Shown in pieces: positions 44,194 through 52,464 of a stretch of DNA of 64,000 nt (positions within the stretch are counted from its first letter, which is position 1; every line of letters starts with the position of its first letter). The position numbers and the translations under genes are program-made. Source of the DNA: Halarcobacter sp. GTDB taxonomy: Bacteria; Campylobacterota; Campylobacteria; Campylobacterales; Arcobacteraceae. The stretch spans positions 2,790,001 to 2,854,000 of the forward strand of contig NZ_OY780939.1 of the NCBI RefSeq assembly GCF_963675975.1. The letters are read 5' to 3'. Below the pieces are notes generated by a model. That model made no database searches, was not told where the DNA came from, and saw only the letters and a program-made list of their open reading frames with translations.

Positions 44194-44201
44194 AATAGAA
44201 A

Positions 44202-44298
44202 GAACAACTAGTTGTTCGCTTTAGAATTTTCTTTTTTTGGTGGATTTTATATCCACCACTAAAAAGAAGACAAAAGAATAAGTCCCTTTTAAAAGGGA
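44202..44298. promoter_or_regulatory. Three palindromes between peroxiredoxin and thioredoxin genes
   Basis: (1) A 16-bp perfect palindrome at 44202-44217 (GAACAACTAGTTGTTC), (2) a 7-bp stem with a 5-base loop at 44239-44257 (GGTGGAT/ATCCACC) inside T-run and A-run flanks, and (3) a 16-bp perfect palindrome at 44283-44298 (TCCCTTTTAAAAGGGA) ending 19 bases before trxA. The first may end the peroxiredoxin message; the third sits where an operator or attenuating hairpin for trxA could be. Confidence 0.55.
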
Positions 44299-44317
44299 TA
44301 TTTTAAAAGGAAAGATT

Positions 44318-44635
44318 ATGTCAAAATATATTGAATTAACACAAGATACTATAGAAGAAACAGTAAAAGAAGGTGTTGCATTAGTTGACTTTTGGGCACC
44401 TTGGTGCGGACCTTGTAGAATGATTGCTCCGGTAATTGAACAATTAGCCGAAGAGTTTGAAGGTAAAGCAAAAATATGTAAAGTAAATACTGAAGAGGAA
44501 CAAGACTTAACAGTAAAATATGGAATAAGATCAATTCCAACAATTTTATTTTTCAAAGATGGAGAGATTGTTGATCAACTTATAGGAGCTACAAATAAAG
44601 CAGCTTTAGAAGATAAATTAAACTCTCTTTTATAA
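44318..44635 (+). CDS. trxA: Thioredoxin
   Basis: 105-residue thioredoxin with the active site WAPWCGPC (C30, C33), the cis-Pro in RSIPTILFF and normal length. AAAGGAAAG precedes the ATG. It supplies electrons to ribonucleotide reductase, methionine sulfoxide reductase and probably the neighbouring peroxiredoxin. Confidence 0.97.
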   Translation: MSKYIELTQDTIEETVKEGVALVDFWAPWCGPCRMIAPVIEQLAEEFEGKAKICKVNTEEEQDLTVKYGIRSIPTILFFKDGEIVDQLIGATNKAALEDKLNSLL

Positions 44636-44724
44636 AAACTTAACATAATTCGAGCAATATGATATAATGAAATATAAATAATATTTTAGTAATTTCTAAA
44701 ATTATTCAAAGGATTGCTTGAATT

Positions 44725-45968
44725 ATGGAAAAACTTACACTAAAAGAATTAGCTATACCTATGATTAAAGCTATTGATAGTTTTAATTATTTACTAAAAT
44801 CCCACCATAGAAAAGTTGCAGTAATCTCATATAACTTAGCAAAAGAATTAAATCTAAAAGAGGAAGAGATTTTAGAATTAGTTATTGCAGCTTCATTACA
44901 TGATATTGGTGCATTATCTGTTCGAGAAAGAGATATGTTAGTCCAAGAAGATGTTGTTAATCCAGAACCACATTGTATAGTTGGACACTGTATGTTATCC
45001 TCTTTTGAAGCTTTTAATAATATTGCACAAATAATAAAACATCATCATATAAAATATGAAGATTCTTTAAATATGACTGATGAAAAATATTTTTCGCAAG
45101 TCATATTATACATTTGGCAGATAGAATTGATGTAATAATCTCTCCTGATGAATTTATCTTAAATCAAAAAGAAAAAGTTACAGAAACAATTAGAAAAAAA
45201 GTGGGTACCCTATTTCATCCCAAAGTTTTTGAAGCCTTTGAAAAAGTTTCAAAAGCAGATATATTTTGGATAGAGATTCCAAACATGAAAATAGAACAAC
45301 TATTTAAAAAACTAAATTTTTCAATGGATTTTGAACTAACTATAGACAATGTTTTAAATTTTGCACTTACAATTTCACATATTATTGATTATAGAAGTAA
45401 ATTTACAGCTACACACTCTACTACTGTGGCTCATCTTGCTGCACTTTTAGGAAAATATTTCAATTTTTCAGAAGAAAGATGCAAAAAATTGATGGTTGCA
45501 GGATATTTACATGATATTGGTAAAATAGGAATTGATCCTGGATTAATAGAAAAAAAAGGCTACTTAAGCCCTGAAGAGTTTAATCTAGTAAAACTTCATC
45601 CTTATTTTACGGGGCAAATTTTAAGTGAATTGAGTTCATCAAAATGGTTTGAAGAGATTATTCACTGGGCAGAATGGCACCATGAAAAAAGAAATAAATC
45701 AGGATATCCATATGCTTTAGATTTATCTGAACTTGATGATGGAGTTAGAATACTTGCATTTTCAGATATTATTACAGCTTTAATGGAAAAAAGACCCTAT
45801 AGAGATAGTTTATCAATAGATGAAACTTTTAAAATAATTGAGGAAAAACTTTCTGAAAATATTTCTACTGAGATGTTTGAAATAATAAAACAGCATAAAG
45901 ATGAAATAAATACTTTAGTTCTTGAATGTCAAGCTAAAAATAAAACAAAATTATGTGGAGGCAATTGA
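44725..45968 (+). pseudogene. Double HD-domain protein (HD-GYP-like) with one frameshift
   Basis: About 414 residues if one base is restored. The frame from 44725 holds a first HD domain (HHRKVAVISYNLA, SLHDIGAL, then IIKHHHIKYED) and stops at 45135. Adding one T at the T5 run near 45090-45094 continues cleanly as YFFASHIIHLADRIDV, joining the frame that runs to 45968. The second HD domain has HSTTVAHLAALL, YLHDIGKIGID, HHEKRNKSGYPYAL and AFSDIITALMEKRPYR, the outline of an HD-GYP cyclic-di-GMP phosphodiesterase with GYP kept. Probable hydrolase of cyclic-di-GMP; the N-terminal HD may be regulatory. Whether the break is real or a read error is open. Annotators may list two genes split near 45114. 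Confidence 0.8.
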
Positions 45969-45982
45969 TTTTAATCAATTGC
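45961..45982. terminator. Shared hairpin over both stop codons (HD protein / LysE)
   Basis: Perfect 10-bp stem (45961-45970 and 45973-45982, loop TT). It contains the TGA of the plus-strand HD gene (45966-45968) and the stop of the minus-strand LysE gene (45971-45973). T-rich sequence follows moderately on the plus side. Confidence 0.65.
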
Positions 45983-46591
45983 TAATTTTACTCCTAAAGC
46001 CCCTAGTAAAGTACCAGCAACTCTATCAATGTATTTTTTAAATTTTAAATAAATCTTTTGAGATTTTTTTGTTGATAATAATATTGTTACTAAACAATAC
46101 CATGTTGTGTCTATTATAAAAGCAGTCAAACATAACAGCAAAGCACCATATTCTGGTAAAGTTTGAGGTAAAAGTGCTGCAAAAATTGAACCTAAAATAA
46201 TTGCTGTTTTAGGATTACTCATTTGTGTTATAAATCCAAAGGCTATAGCTTTTAAAAAACTTTTTGACTTTTTTTCCAATTTCATATTCATATCTAAAGA
46301 TTCACCAGAATGTTTCCAAATAACATAAGCTAAATAGATTAAATATAAAGCACCAATTATTTTAAAACTTTCATACAAAAAAGGAACCATTTCAAATAAA
46401 GTATATAAACCCAAAATAGCTAAGAGAGTAAAAAAAGTAGCTCCTAAGCCCAATCCAATTGAAACCCCTATTCCCTCAGAGATTGGTTTGGACACTGCTG
46501 TTTTTGCTACAAGTATAAAACTTGGACCTGGACTAATTGTCCCAAATATAAAAACTACTGCTATTGCAAGTATAAAAGAATAATCACCCAT
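45971..46591 (-). CDS. LysE/RhtB-family amino acid exporter
   Basis: 206 residues with about six helices. FIFGTISPGPSFILVAKTAVSK is the family start, and AYVIWKHSGE and ITQMSNPKTAIILGSIFAALLP are also typical of the RhtB group, which exports homoserine lactone, threonine or other amino acids with protons. It is transcribed alone, convergent with the HD gene. Substrate unknown. Confidence 0.9.
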   Translation of the reverse strand: MGDYSFILAIAVVFIFGTISPGPSFILVAKTAVSKPISEGIGVSIGLGLGATFFTLLAILGLYTLFEMVPFLYESFKIIGALYLIYLAYVIWKHSGESLDMNMKLEKKSKSFLKAIAFGFITQMSNPKTAIILGSIFAALLPQTLPEYGALLLCLTAFIIDTTWYCLVTILLSTKKSQKIYLKFKKYIDRVAGTLLGALGVKLAID

Positions 46592-46707
46592 TTTTTTCCT
46601 TTAAAAAATGATTATACATTAATTTTAATGACAAACTTGAAAGTAGTCTATTTTTTACACTAATAAAAACTTTACTTTATCTATAAAATATAGTAAAATT
46701 CTATATT

Positions 46708-47541
46708 ATGAAAAAGTTAATTGTAATATTCTTGATTTTATTTGCAAGTATTACTCAAGTTTACGCTTTTACATGGAATGAATGTGTTGAAAAATACGAA
46801 AGGGCAAAGCAATTTAATGATCATACAAGATTATCGTACATATATTTAAAGTCTACAAGAAATTGTATAATTAAATTTAAAGATTTTTTGATACAAAATC
46901 CAAATCCTGATTTTAGCGTAAAATCTATGAGTGAAAATATAACTATGCTTAATAATTACCTAAATCAACTATTACCAGATTATAACTACAATAAAAACAA
47001 TCTTGAACAAATTCCAAAATATCTAAATATAGATTCACAAAATCCAATAAAAAACCAAGAATATAAATATTTTATCAAATTTGATGGCTGCAATGGTGTC
47101 CATGCAAACAACAAAATTTATACTGCAAAACATTGTAAAATAGAAAAATCCAAAAATATACATTATGACCTAAATTATATAGATACAAAAAATACTTCAA
47201 AACTAAAAATTGAAAAACTAGACACATCTAAAAAAGGTACATTTAAATACTATTCCATGTCAAAAGAAGGGATGTTTTACAATGTATTATTGCAAGAGAA
47301 AAATTGCAAATTTTACAAAGCAAAAAATATTCCAACAGGAGTAAACACAAGTTTAGATTTAACAGACCTAAAGAAAAAAGAAGAGATAAGAAGTAACTGC
47401 TTAGCAATACCTTCAAATAGTGGTGGTGGAGTTTTTCAAGAGGGAAAACTTGTAGGAATAATATCAAAAACAGTTTTTAATAACAACAGATTTTTATATA
47501 GTGTTGTAGAACCAATAATTCCATTTAGTCCAAATAAATAA
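46708..47541 (+). CDS. Secreted trypsin-like serine protease homologue
   Basis: 277 residues with a Sec signal (about 1-20, ending VYAF). After a 110-residue N-terminal region comes a chymotrypsin-fold pattern: NGVHANNKIYTAKHC, where the His of TAxHC is present, and SNSGGGVFQEGKLVGIIS, a variant of GDSGGP with the catalytic Ser. The catalytic Asp region is not clear, so activity is uncertain. Six or more cysteines could form disulfides in the periplasm. The ATG has no ribosome site and TAAAAT lies 9 bases before it, so the mRNA may be leaderless. The neighbour downstream is a convergent HiPIP. Confidence 0.72.
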   Translation: MKKLIVIFLILFASITQVYAFTWNECVEKYERAKQFNDHTRLSYIYLKSTRNCIIKFKDFLIQNPNPDFSVKSMSENITMLNNYLNQLLPDYNYNKNNLEQIPKYLNIDSQNPIKNQEYKYFIKFDGCNGVHANNKIYTAKHCKIEKSKNIHYDLNYIDTKNTSKLKIEKLDTSKKGTFKYYSMSKEGMFYNVLLQEKNCKFYKAKNIPTGVNTSLDLTDLKKKEEIRSNCLAIPSNSGGGVFQEGKLVGIISKTVFNNNRFLYSVVEPIIPFSPNK

Positions 47542-47587
47542 AACACAGACTATTTTAACTTAATAGTCTATGTCTTATTTTTAAATA

Positions 47588-47848
47588 TTATTGAGGTTTT
47601 TCCATATAAAGATTACACCAACCTTGAGGACTAATTGAACCTTCAATTATTTTACAGGTATTAGTTTCTGACTCAAAATGGATACAATCTTTACAGGCTT
47701 TACCATTTTTTGGTGTATCTTGGTATTCAAATCTTTTTTTTGAACCTTTTGCATAAAGTGATTTCGTCGAAAAAGTAACCAAACTTAGAAAAGCTAGATT
47801 TTTAAAAAAATCCCTTCTATTTATATTCTCTTTAGATTCATGTATCAT
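47588..47848 (-). CDS. High-potential iron-sulfur protein (HiPIP)
   Basis: 86-residue periplasmic electron carrier. A twin-arginine signal NRRDFFKNLAFLSLVTF leads a mature part of about 50 residues with four cluster cysteines: C52, C55, C65 and C78 (CKDC, NTCK, GWCNLY), the HiPIP spacing for one [4Fe-4S]. HiPIPs pass electrons between cytochrome bc1 and terminal oxidases or reductases. It lies alone. Tat export fits a folded cluster protein. Confidence 0.87.
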   Translation of the reverse strand: MIHESKENINRRDFFKNLAFLSLVTFSTKSLYAKGSKKRFEYQDTPKNGKACKDCIHFESETNTCKIIEGSISPQGWCNLYMEKPQ

Positions 47849-48292
47849 TATATTTCCTTTTATATTGTTACATCGATTCTTCAGATTATACTGAGACCTA
47901 TTCTTTTCTACTAACTAATCCTACAAAAACTCACTTAATTAATAATTATATAAAGTATTTAGGTATTTAATATAATCTATTGAGCAAATAAATACTAACA
48001 TTAAAAAGAAATAGATTAGAATATACTATTTAAATGCACTTTACTACTATAATTCTTTTGTAAACTTTTATTAAATAAAGAGTTTAAGATGAGTATCTAT
48101 TTTGATATAAAACATATATAGTATATGTTACATTTGGATGAATAAGTATAAAAAAATTTATAATTACTTTTATTAATTAAATTATAATGAGCTATTGTTA
48201 AATTTATTCTATTAAGAAACCCTAATATATAAGTTCTATTTAGATAAAATATACCTCTTATAATAGTTTTAAAATCAAAAGGTTTAATAAGA
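47849..48292. other. 444-base intergenic region upstream of glnS
   Basis: AT-rich, no tRNA or believable gene seen on either strand. An 8-bp inverted repeat AACATATA/TATATGTT lies at 48111-48129. A TATAAT at 48259-48264 is the likely -10 for glnS. The minus-strand open stretch 48097-48306 has no ribosome site, odd composition and overlaps the glnS start, so it is not called. Confidence 0.5.
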
Positions 48293-50551
48293 ATGAGTGA
48301 AAACAAAGATTTTTTACGAACAATAGTTGAAGAGGATTTAAAATCTAATAAATACGAAAAGATCGTTACAAGATTCCCTCCTGAGCCAAATGGCTTTCCA
48401 CATATAGGACATGCAAAATCTATATTTATAAATTTTGGTATAGCACGTGATTACAAGGGTTATTGTAATCTTCGAATGGACGATACTAACCCTACAACTG
48501 AAGATACAAAATATGTAGAAGCTTTAAAAGATGCAGTTGAATGGCTAGGTTATAGTTGGGTTGGTGAAGTTAAATATACATCTGATTATTTTCCTAAAAT
48601 TTATGAATATGCAGTAGAACTTATAAAAATGGGTAAAGCATATGTTGATAGTATCAATGAAGAACAAATGAAAGAGTTTAGAGGTACTGTAACAGAAGCT
48701 GGTAAAAGAAGTGAATATGCAAACCGTACAATAGAAGAAAATTTAGACCTTTTTGAAAGAATGAGAAAGGGTGAGTTTAAAGATGGAGAGCATGTATTAA
48801 GAGCAAGAATTGATATGAGTGCAGCAAATATGAAAATGAGAGACCCTCTTTTATATAGAATCAGACACGCGCATCATTTTAGAACAAAAGATGAATGGTG
48901 CATCTACCCAATGTATGATTTTGCTCACTGTTTATCTGATTATATCGAAGGGGTTTCCCATTCTATTTGTACACTTGAATTTGAAAACAATAGAGATATT
49001 TATGACTGGGTTTTAGATGAACTAAACTTAACTCCACCAAGACCATACCAACACGAATTTGCAAGACTTGGTATCAATTATACTGTTATGAGTAAAAGAA
49101 AACTTTTAGAGCTTGTAAATGGAAACTATGTAAATGGTTGGGATGACCCTAGAATGCCAACAATAGCAGGTCTAAAAAGAAGAGGATATACAAAAGACTC
49201 TATTTTAAACTTTTGTGAACAAATAGGTATTGCAAAAGCAAACTCTATGGTTGATGTTTCTCAACTTGAATTTTGTATTAGAGATGATTTAAACCAAAAA
49301 GCACCAAGAGTTATGTGTGTACTTGACCCTATCAAAGTTACAATTGAAAATTATGAAGGAAGTGAAGAGATTGAAGCTTCATATTATCCACACGATGTAC
49401 CAAAAGAAGGTTCAAGAAAAATACCTTTTTCAAATGAAGTTTATATAGAAAGAGAAGACTTTAGTGAAAATCCTGTAAAAGGTTACAATAGATTAACTAT
49501 TGACCAAGCAGTTAGATTAAGACACGCTTATATTATCACTTGTAAAGAGATTATCAAAGATGAAACTGGAAAAATCATAGAGATAAAAGCTATATATAAT
49601 CCTGACTCAAAAAGTGGTCAAGACAAAAGTGGAATCAAAGTAAAAAGTGCTATTCAATGGGTTTGTGCAAAAGAAGCTAAAAAAATTGAAGTTAGACTTT
49701 ATGATAGATTATATAAAAACGAAGCTCCTGAAGGTCTTGAAGATTTAAATCCAAACTCTTTAAATATTATAAAAGATGCATTGATTGAACCAGCCGTAAT
49801 AACTGACAAACCAGATGAAAGATTTCAATTTGAAAGACAAGGATATTTTTATGCTGATCCTATAGATTATAGTGATGAAAAACCAGTATTTAATAAAATC
49901 GTTGGATTAAAAGATTCTTGGGCGAAAAAATCAAAAGAAACTGAAGATAAGCCAAAAGTACAAACTACTGTAAAACAAGAGAAAAAAGAGATTGTTCATG
50001 GGGAAGCAGAGCCTTTAACTATAGAGCAAAAAGAGCTTTTTGATAGATATACAAATGAACTTAATCTAAACAATGAAGTATCAAATATTTTAGCAAGAGA
50101 TGAAAAATTATCATCTTTTTATGAAGAAGCTTTATCTCAATTAAACAGCCCTATTTCATTGGCAAATATTATTGCAAATGATGTAGCTAAAGAGTTAAAA
50201 GAAAAAAATGAATTAGAATTTACTTCAAAAGATATTGCACAACTTGTAAAAATGATTGATGAGGAACTTATCTCAAGTAAAATAGCTAAACAGGTATTTG
50301 AAGAGATGGCGAAAACAGGTGAAAACCCATCAAAAATTGTTGAGGATAAAGGTTTGGTTCAAATTAGTGATCCAGAAACTATTTTACCAATTATTGATGA
50401 AATTATAGAAAAAAATCCAGAAAATGTAGAAAAATATAAAGCTGGAAACAAAAAACTGTTTGGATTTTTTATAGGACAAGTTTTAAAAGCAACTGGAGGG
50501 AAAGCAAATCCAAAAGTTGTAAATGAACTTGTATCAAAAAAACTTAACTAA
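48293..50551 (+). CDS. glnS: Glutaminyl-tRNA synthetase with C-terminal YqeY domain
   Basis: 752 residues. The class I core has HIGH at 37-40 (GFPHIGHAKS) and the KMSKS equivalent MSKRK at 266-270; LRMDDTNPTTEDTKYV and the anticodon beta-barrels (about 340-555, ending FNKIVGLKDSWAKK) are as in bacterial GlnRS. After a lysine-rich linker (about 558-585) comes a YqeY/GatB-tail domain (about 590-752; ISSKIAKQVFEEMAKTGENP, VLKATGGKANPKVV). The same fusion is known in Deinococcus GlnRS, where the tail helps bind tRNA-Gln. Many Campylobacterota instead use GatCAB for Gln-tRNA. It is a single gene with a hairpin behind it. Confidence 0.94.
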   Translation: MSENKDFLRTIVEEDLKSNKYEKIVTRFPPEPNGFPHIGHAKSIFINFGIARDYKGYCNLRMDDTNPTTEDTKYVEALKDAVEWLGYSWVGEVKYTSDYFPKIYEYAVELIKMGKAYVDSINEEQMKEFRGTVTEAGKRSEYANRTIEENLDLFERMRKGEFKDGEHVLRARIDMSAANMKMRDPLLYRIRHAHHFRTKDEWCIYPMYDFAHCLSDYIEGVSHSICTLEFENNRDIYDWVLDELNLTPPRPYQHEFARLGINYTVMSKRKLLELVNGNYVNGWDDPRMPTIAGLKRRGYTKDSILNFCEQIGIAKANSMVDVSQLEFCIRDDLNQKAPRVMCVLDPIKVTIENYEGSEEIEASYYPHDVPKEGSRKIPFSNEVYIEREDFSENPVKGYNRLTIDQAVRLRHAYIITCKEIIKDETGKIIEIKAIYNPDSKSGQDKSGIKVKSAIQWVCAKEAKKIEVRLYDRLYKNEAPEGLEDLNPNSLNIIKDALIEPAVITDKPDERFQFERQGYFYADPIDYSDEKPVFNKIVGLKDSWAKKSKETEDKPKVQTTVKQEKKEIVHGEAEPLTIEQKELFDRYTNELNLNNEVSNILARDEKLSSFYEEALSQLNSPISLANIIANDVAKELKEKNELEFTSKDIAQLVKMIDEELISSKIAKQVFEEMAKTGENPSKIVEDKGLVQISDPETILPIIDEIIEKNPENVEKYKAGNKKLFGFFIGQVLKATGGKANPKVVNELVSKKLN

Positions 50552-50553
50552 AT

Positions 50554-50584
50554 AGATTCTAAGACTTTTTTAGTCTTAGAATCT
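50554..50584 (+). terminator. Hairpin after glnS
   Basis: Perfect 13-bp stem (50554-50566 and 50572-50584) with a loop of five T, directly after the glnS stop. There is no U tract behind it. Next gene follows 20 bases later. Confidence 0.6.
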
Positions 50585-50604
50585 AGACTATTCAAGGATA
50601 ACTC

Positions 50605-51594
50605 ATGAGTGAGACTCCAAAACTTCCAAAAGGTACTTTTAGCACAAAAGATATTCTTATTGCATCTATTATATTTTTATCTTTTTTTATAATTGCTAGT
50701 TCAATATTTATAACTTTTGATATATTTGAGAGGATTTATGAAGTATCAAGAGAACATGAAGATTGGGAATTAGATGAGATAATTTTAACCTTTATCGCAC
50801 TTTTTATTTCCCTTTCTATAAGTCTATTTTTTCTAAGTTTTAGATTTGGGAAAAAAGTACTAATATTAACTAAAAAAGAAATTGAACAACAAAAAAAAAT
50901 ACAAGCAAATAAAAAACTTCAATATATGGGAAGTATGCTAGGTGGATTATCACACTCAATAAATAACCACTTAGTCCCAATTATAACTTTAAGTAAAATT
51001 ATAAAAGAAGACACGCCAAAAAATAGCCCAAATTATGAAGATATATCAAAAATACTTGAAGCAAGTTATGGATTAAAAGATATTGTTAAACAAGTTCTAA
51101 ATTATACAAGAAAAGATAATAATCAGTTAGTAAATAGCTGTTTTATAGATGAGACAATAAATAATTGTTTAAATCTTATAAAAACAACTATCCCTAGTTC
51201 AATATCTTTTGAAACTCAAATAGAAAAAACATCTTTGATTATTCCTATATCAAAAGTTAATATAGAAGTTATAATTTTTAACCTCATCACAAATGCAATT
51301 CATGCTTTAGAAAATAAAAAAAATGGGATTATTAATATCTCTTTAAAGTTAGGTGAGAATAATATTATAGAGATAAAAATAAGAGATAATGGTTCAGGAA
51401 TTAGTAAAGAAAATAAAGAGCTTATTTTTGATCCATTTTTTACAACAAAAGAGCAAGGTAAAGGTACAGGATTGGGTCTTTCTGAAACTTTTGGTATAAT
51501 TTCTAATGCAGGTGGAAAAATCTCAGTTGATTCAAAAGAAAATGAATTTACAGAGTTTACACTAATAATTCCAAGTATAAAAGAGTATAAATGA
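50605..51594 (+). CDS. Membrane sensor histidine kinase (short periplasmic loop)
   Basis: 329 residues. Two membrane helices (about 16-36 and 64-84) enclose a short acidic periplasmic loop (EHEDWELDEI). The H box is MLGGLSHSINNHLVPI with H117; N box IFNLITNAIHALENK; G1 DNGSGIS; G2 GTGLGLSETFGII. The kinase resembles NtrB/hybrid-type NtrC partners. AAGGATA is its ribosome site. Its stop overlaps the ATG of the next gene (ATGA). With a receiver-only partner it forms a two-component pair. Confidence 0.9.
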   Translation: MSETPKLPKGTFSTKDILIASIIFLSFFIIASSIFITFDIFERIYEVSREHEDWELDEIILTFIALFISLSISLFFLSFRFGKKVLILTKKEIEQQKKIQANKKLQYMGSMLGGLSHSINNHLVPIITLSKIIKEDTPKNSPNYEDISKILEASYGLKDIVKQVLNYTRKDNNQLVNSCFIDETINNCLNLIKTTIPSSISFETQIEKTSLIIPISKVNIEVIIFNLITNAIHALENKKNGIINISLKLGENNIIEIKIRDNGSGISKENKELIFDPFFTTKEQGKGTGLGLSETFGIISNAGGKISVDSKENEFTEFTLIIPSIKEYK

Positions 51595-51953
51595 AAAAAG
51601 TATTATTAATAGATGATGACGAATTAGTTTCTTTTGCATTAAATAGATACTTACAAAGAAAAGGTTTTGAAGTTGAAACTCTTCCTTCAGGGAAAAATGC
51701 AACAAAAGTATATAAAACTTTCAAACCAGATATTATCGTTACAGATATAATAATGCCTGATATTGAAGGATTGGAATTAATCTCATCTTTAAGAGCTATT
51801 GATAAAACCGTTCCTATAATTGCCATGTCAGGGGGAAGTAGAAGACTTGATACTTCTTATTTAGCAAGTGCAGAATTAATAGGGGCAAATGCCTCTTTAG
51901 AAAAACCTTTTGAAGAAGAAGAGTTAATTGAACTTATTAACAAACTAATATAA
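51591..51953 (+). CDS. Single-domain response regulator (CheY-like)
   Basis: 120 residues, receiver only. LLIDDDE acidic pocket, phospho-acceptor D52 in IIVTDIIMPD, switch Ser in IAMSGGS and Lys in SLEKPFE. There is no output domain, so it must act by contact with another protein, perhaps one of the diguanylate cyclases nearby or the flagellar motor. It is coupled to the kinase by a 4-base overlap. Confidence 0.93.
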   Translation: MKKVLLIDDDELVSFALNRYLQRKGFEVETLPSGKNATKVYKTFKPDIIVTDIIMPDIEGLELISSLRAIDKTVPIIAMSGGSRRLDTSYLASAELIGANASLEKPFEEEELIELINKLI

Positions 51954-51973
51954 TAATTAGTTTGTTTTATTTT
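51939..51973 (+). terminator. Terminator after the CheY-like regulator
   Basis: 11-bp perfect stem (51939-51949 and 51956-51966, loop ATAATA) followed by TTATTTTTATTT. The stem spans both the plus-strand stop and the 3' end of the next, minus-strand gene, so it serves both directions. Confidence 0.8.
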
Positions 51974-52448
51974 TATTTATAAACTCTTCTAAGCCTTTAG
52001 ATTTAATCTCAATTTTTTTTGTAACCTTAACAATATCTTCATCAATTGGCATACCACCAATTTTTGTTTGCATCAAGTCTATATACAAAAAATCATCTTT
52101 TAAAGAAAATCTAGCATAGTTATAATAAACTGAAATTTGTTTATTCAATTTTTGTAAATTAATAGTTTCAGTTCGTAAAGAGGTATAATCCATCTTACCT
52201 TTTCCAAATATTTGTGTAAAAATATAATATGGAAAAAGATTTGAATCAAGATTTATTTTACTTATTTTTAAATCATTTTGTTTAACAAACATATCATCAA
52301 TAAGTTTAATATAATAATTGTAATTCATAACACCAACATCTTTTAATATCTCATTATTTATAAACTTATATATTAAATTAAAATTCTCTTCAACAAAACT
52401 CTTTAATTGATTTAACTCTACTTCATTTAAAAACTCTTTTTCTTCCAT
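51957..52448 (-). CDS. Uncharacterised protein, 163 residues
   Basis: Not recognised. Acidic and helical at the start (EFLNEVELNQLKSFVEENFN), then strands (KQISVYYNYARFSL, DFLYIDLMQTKIGG) and a Lys-rich end. No signal or membrane segment. It starts 17 bases after the diguanylate cyclase stop in the same direction, so it is probably co-transcribed with it and may modulate that enzyme. Confidence 0.65.
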   Translation of the reverse strand: MEEKEFLNEVELNQLKSFVEENFNLIYKFINNEILKDVGVMNYNYYIKLIDDMFVKQNDLKISKINLDSNLFPYYIFTQIFGKGKMDYTSLRTETINLQKLNKQISVYYNYARFSLKDDFLYIDLMQTKIGGMPIDEDIVKVTKKIEIKSKGLEEFINKNKTN

Positions 52449-52464
52449 TTACTCTCCATAATAT

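Noticed and set aside
48097-48306. Minus-strand open frame of 69 codons before glnS
   Set aside because: No ribosome site, unusual composition, overlaps the glnS start and lies in the promoter region.
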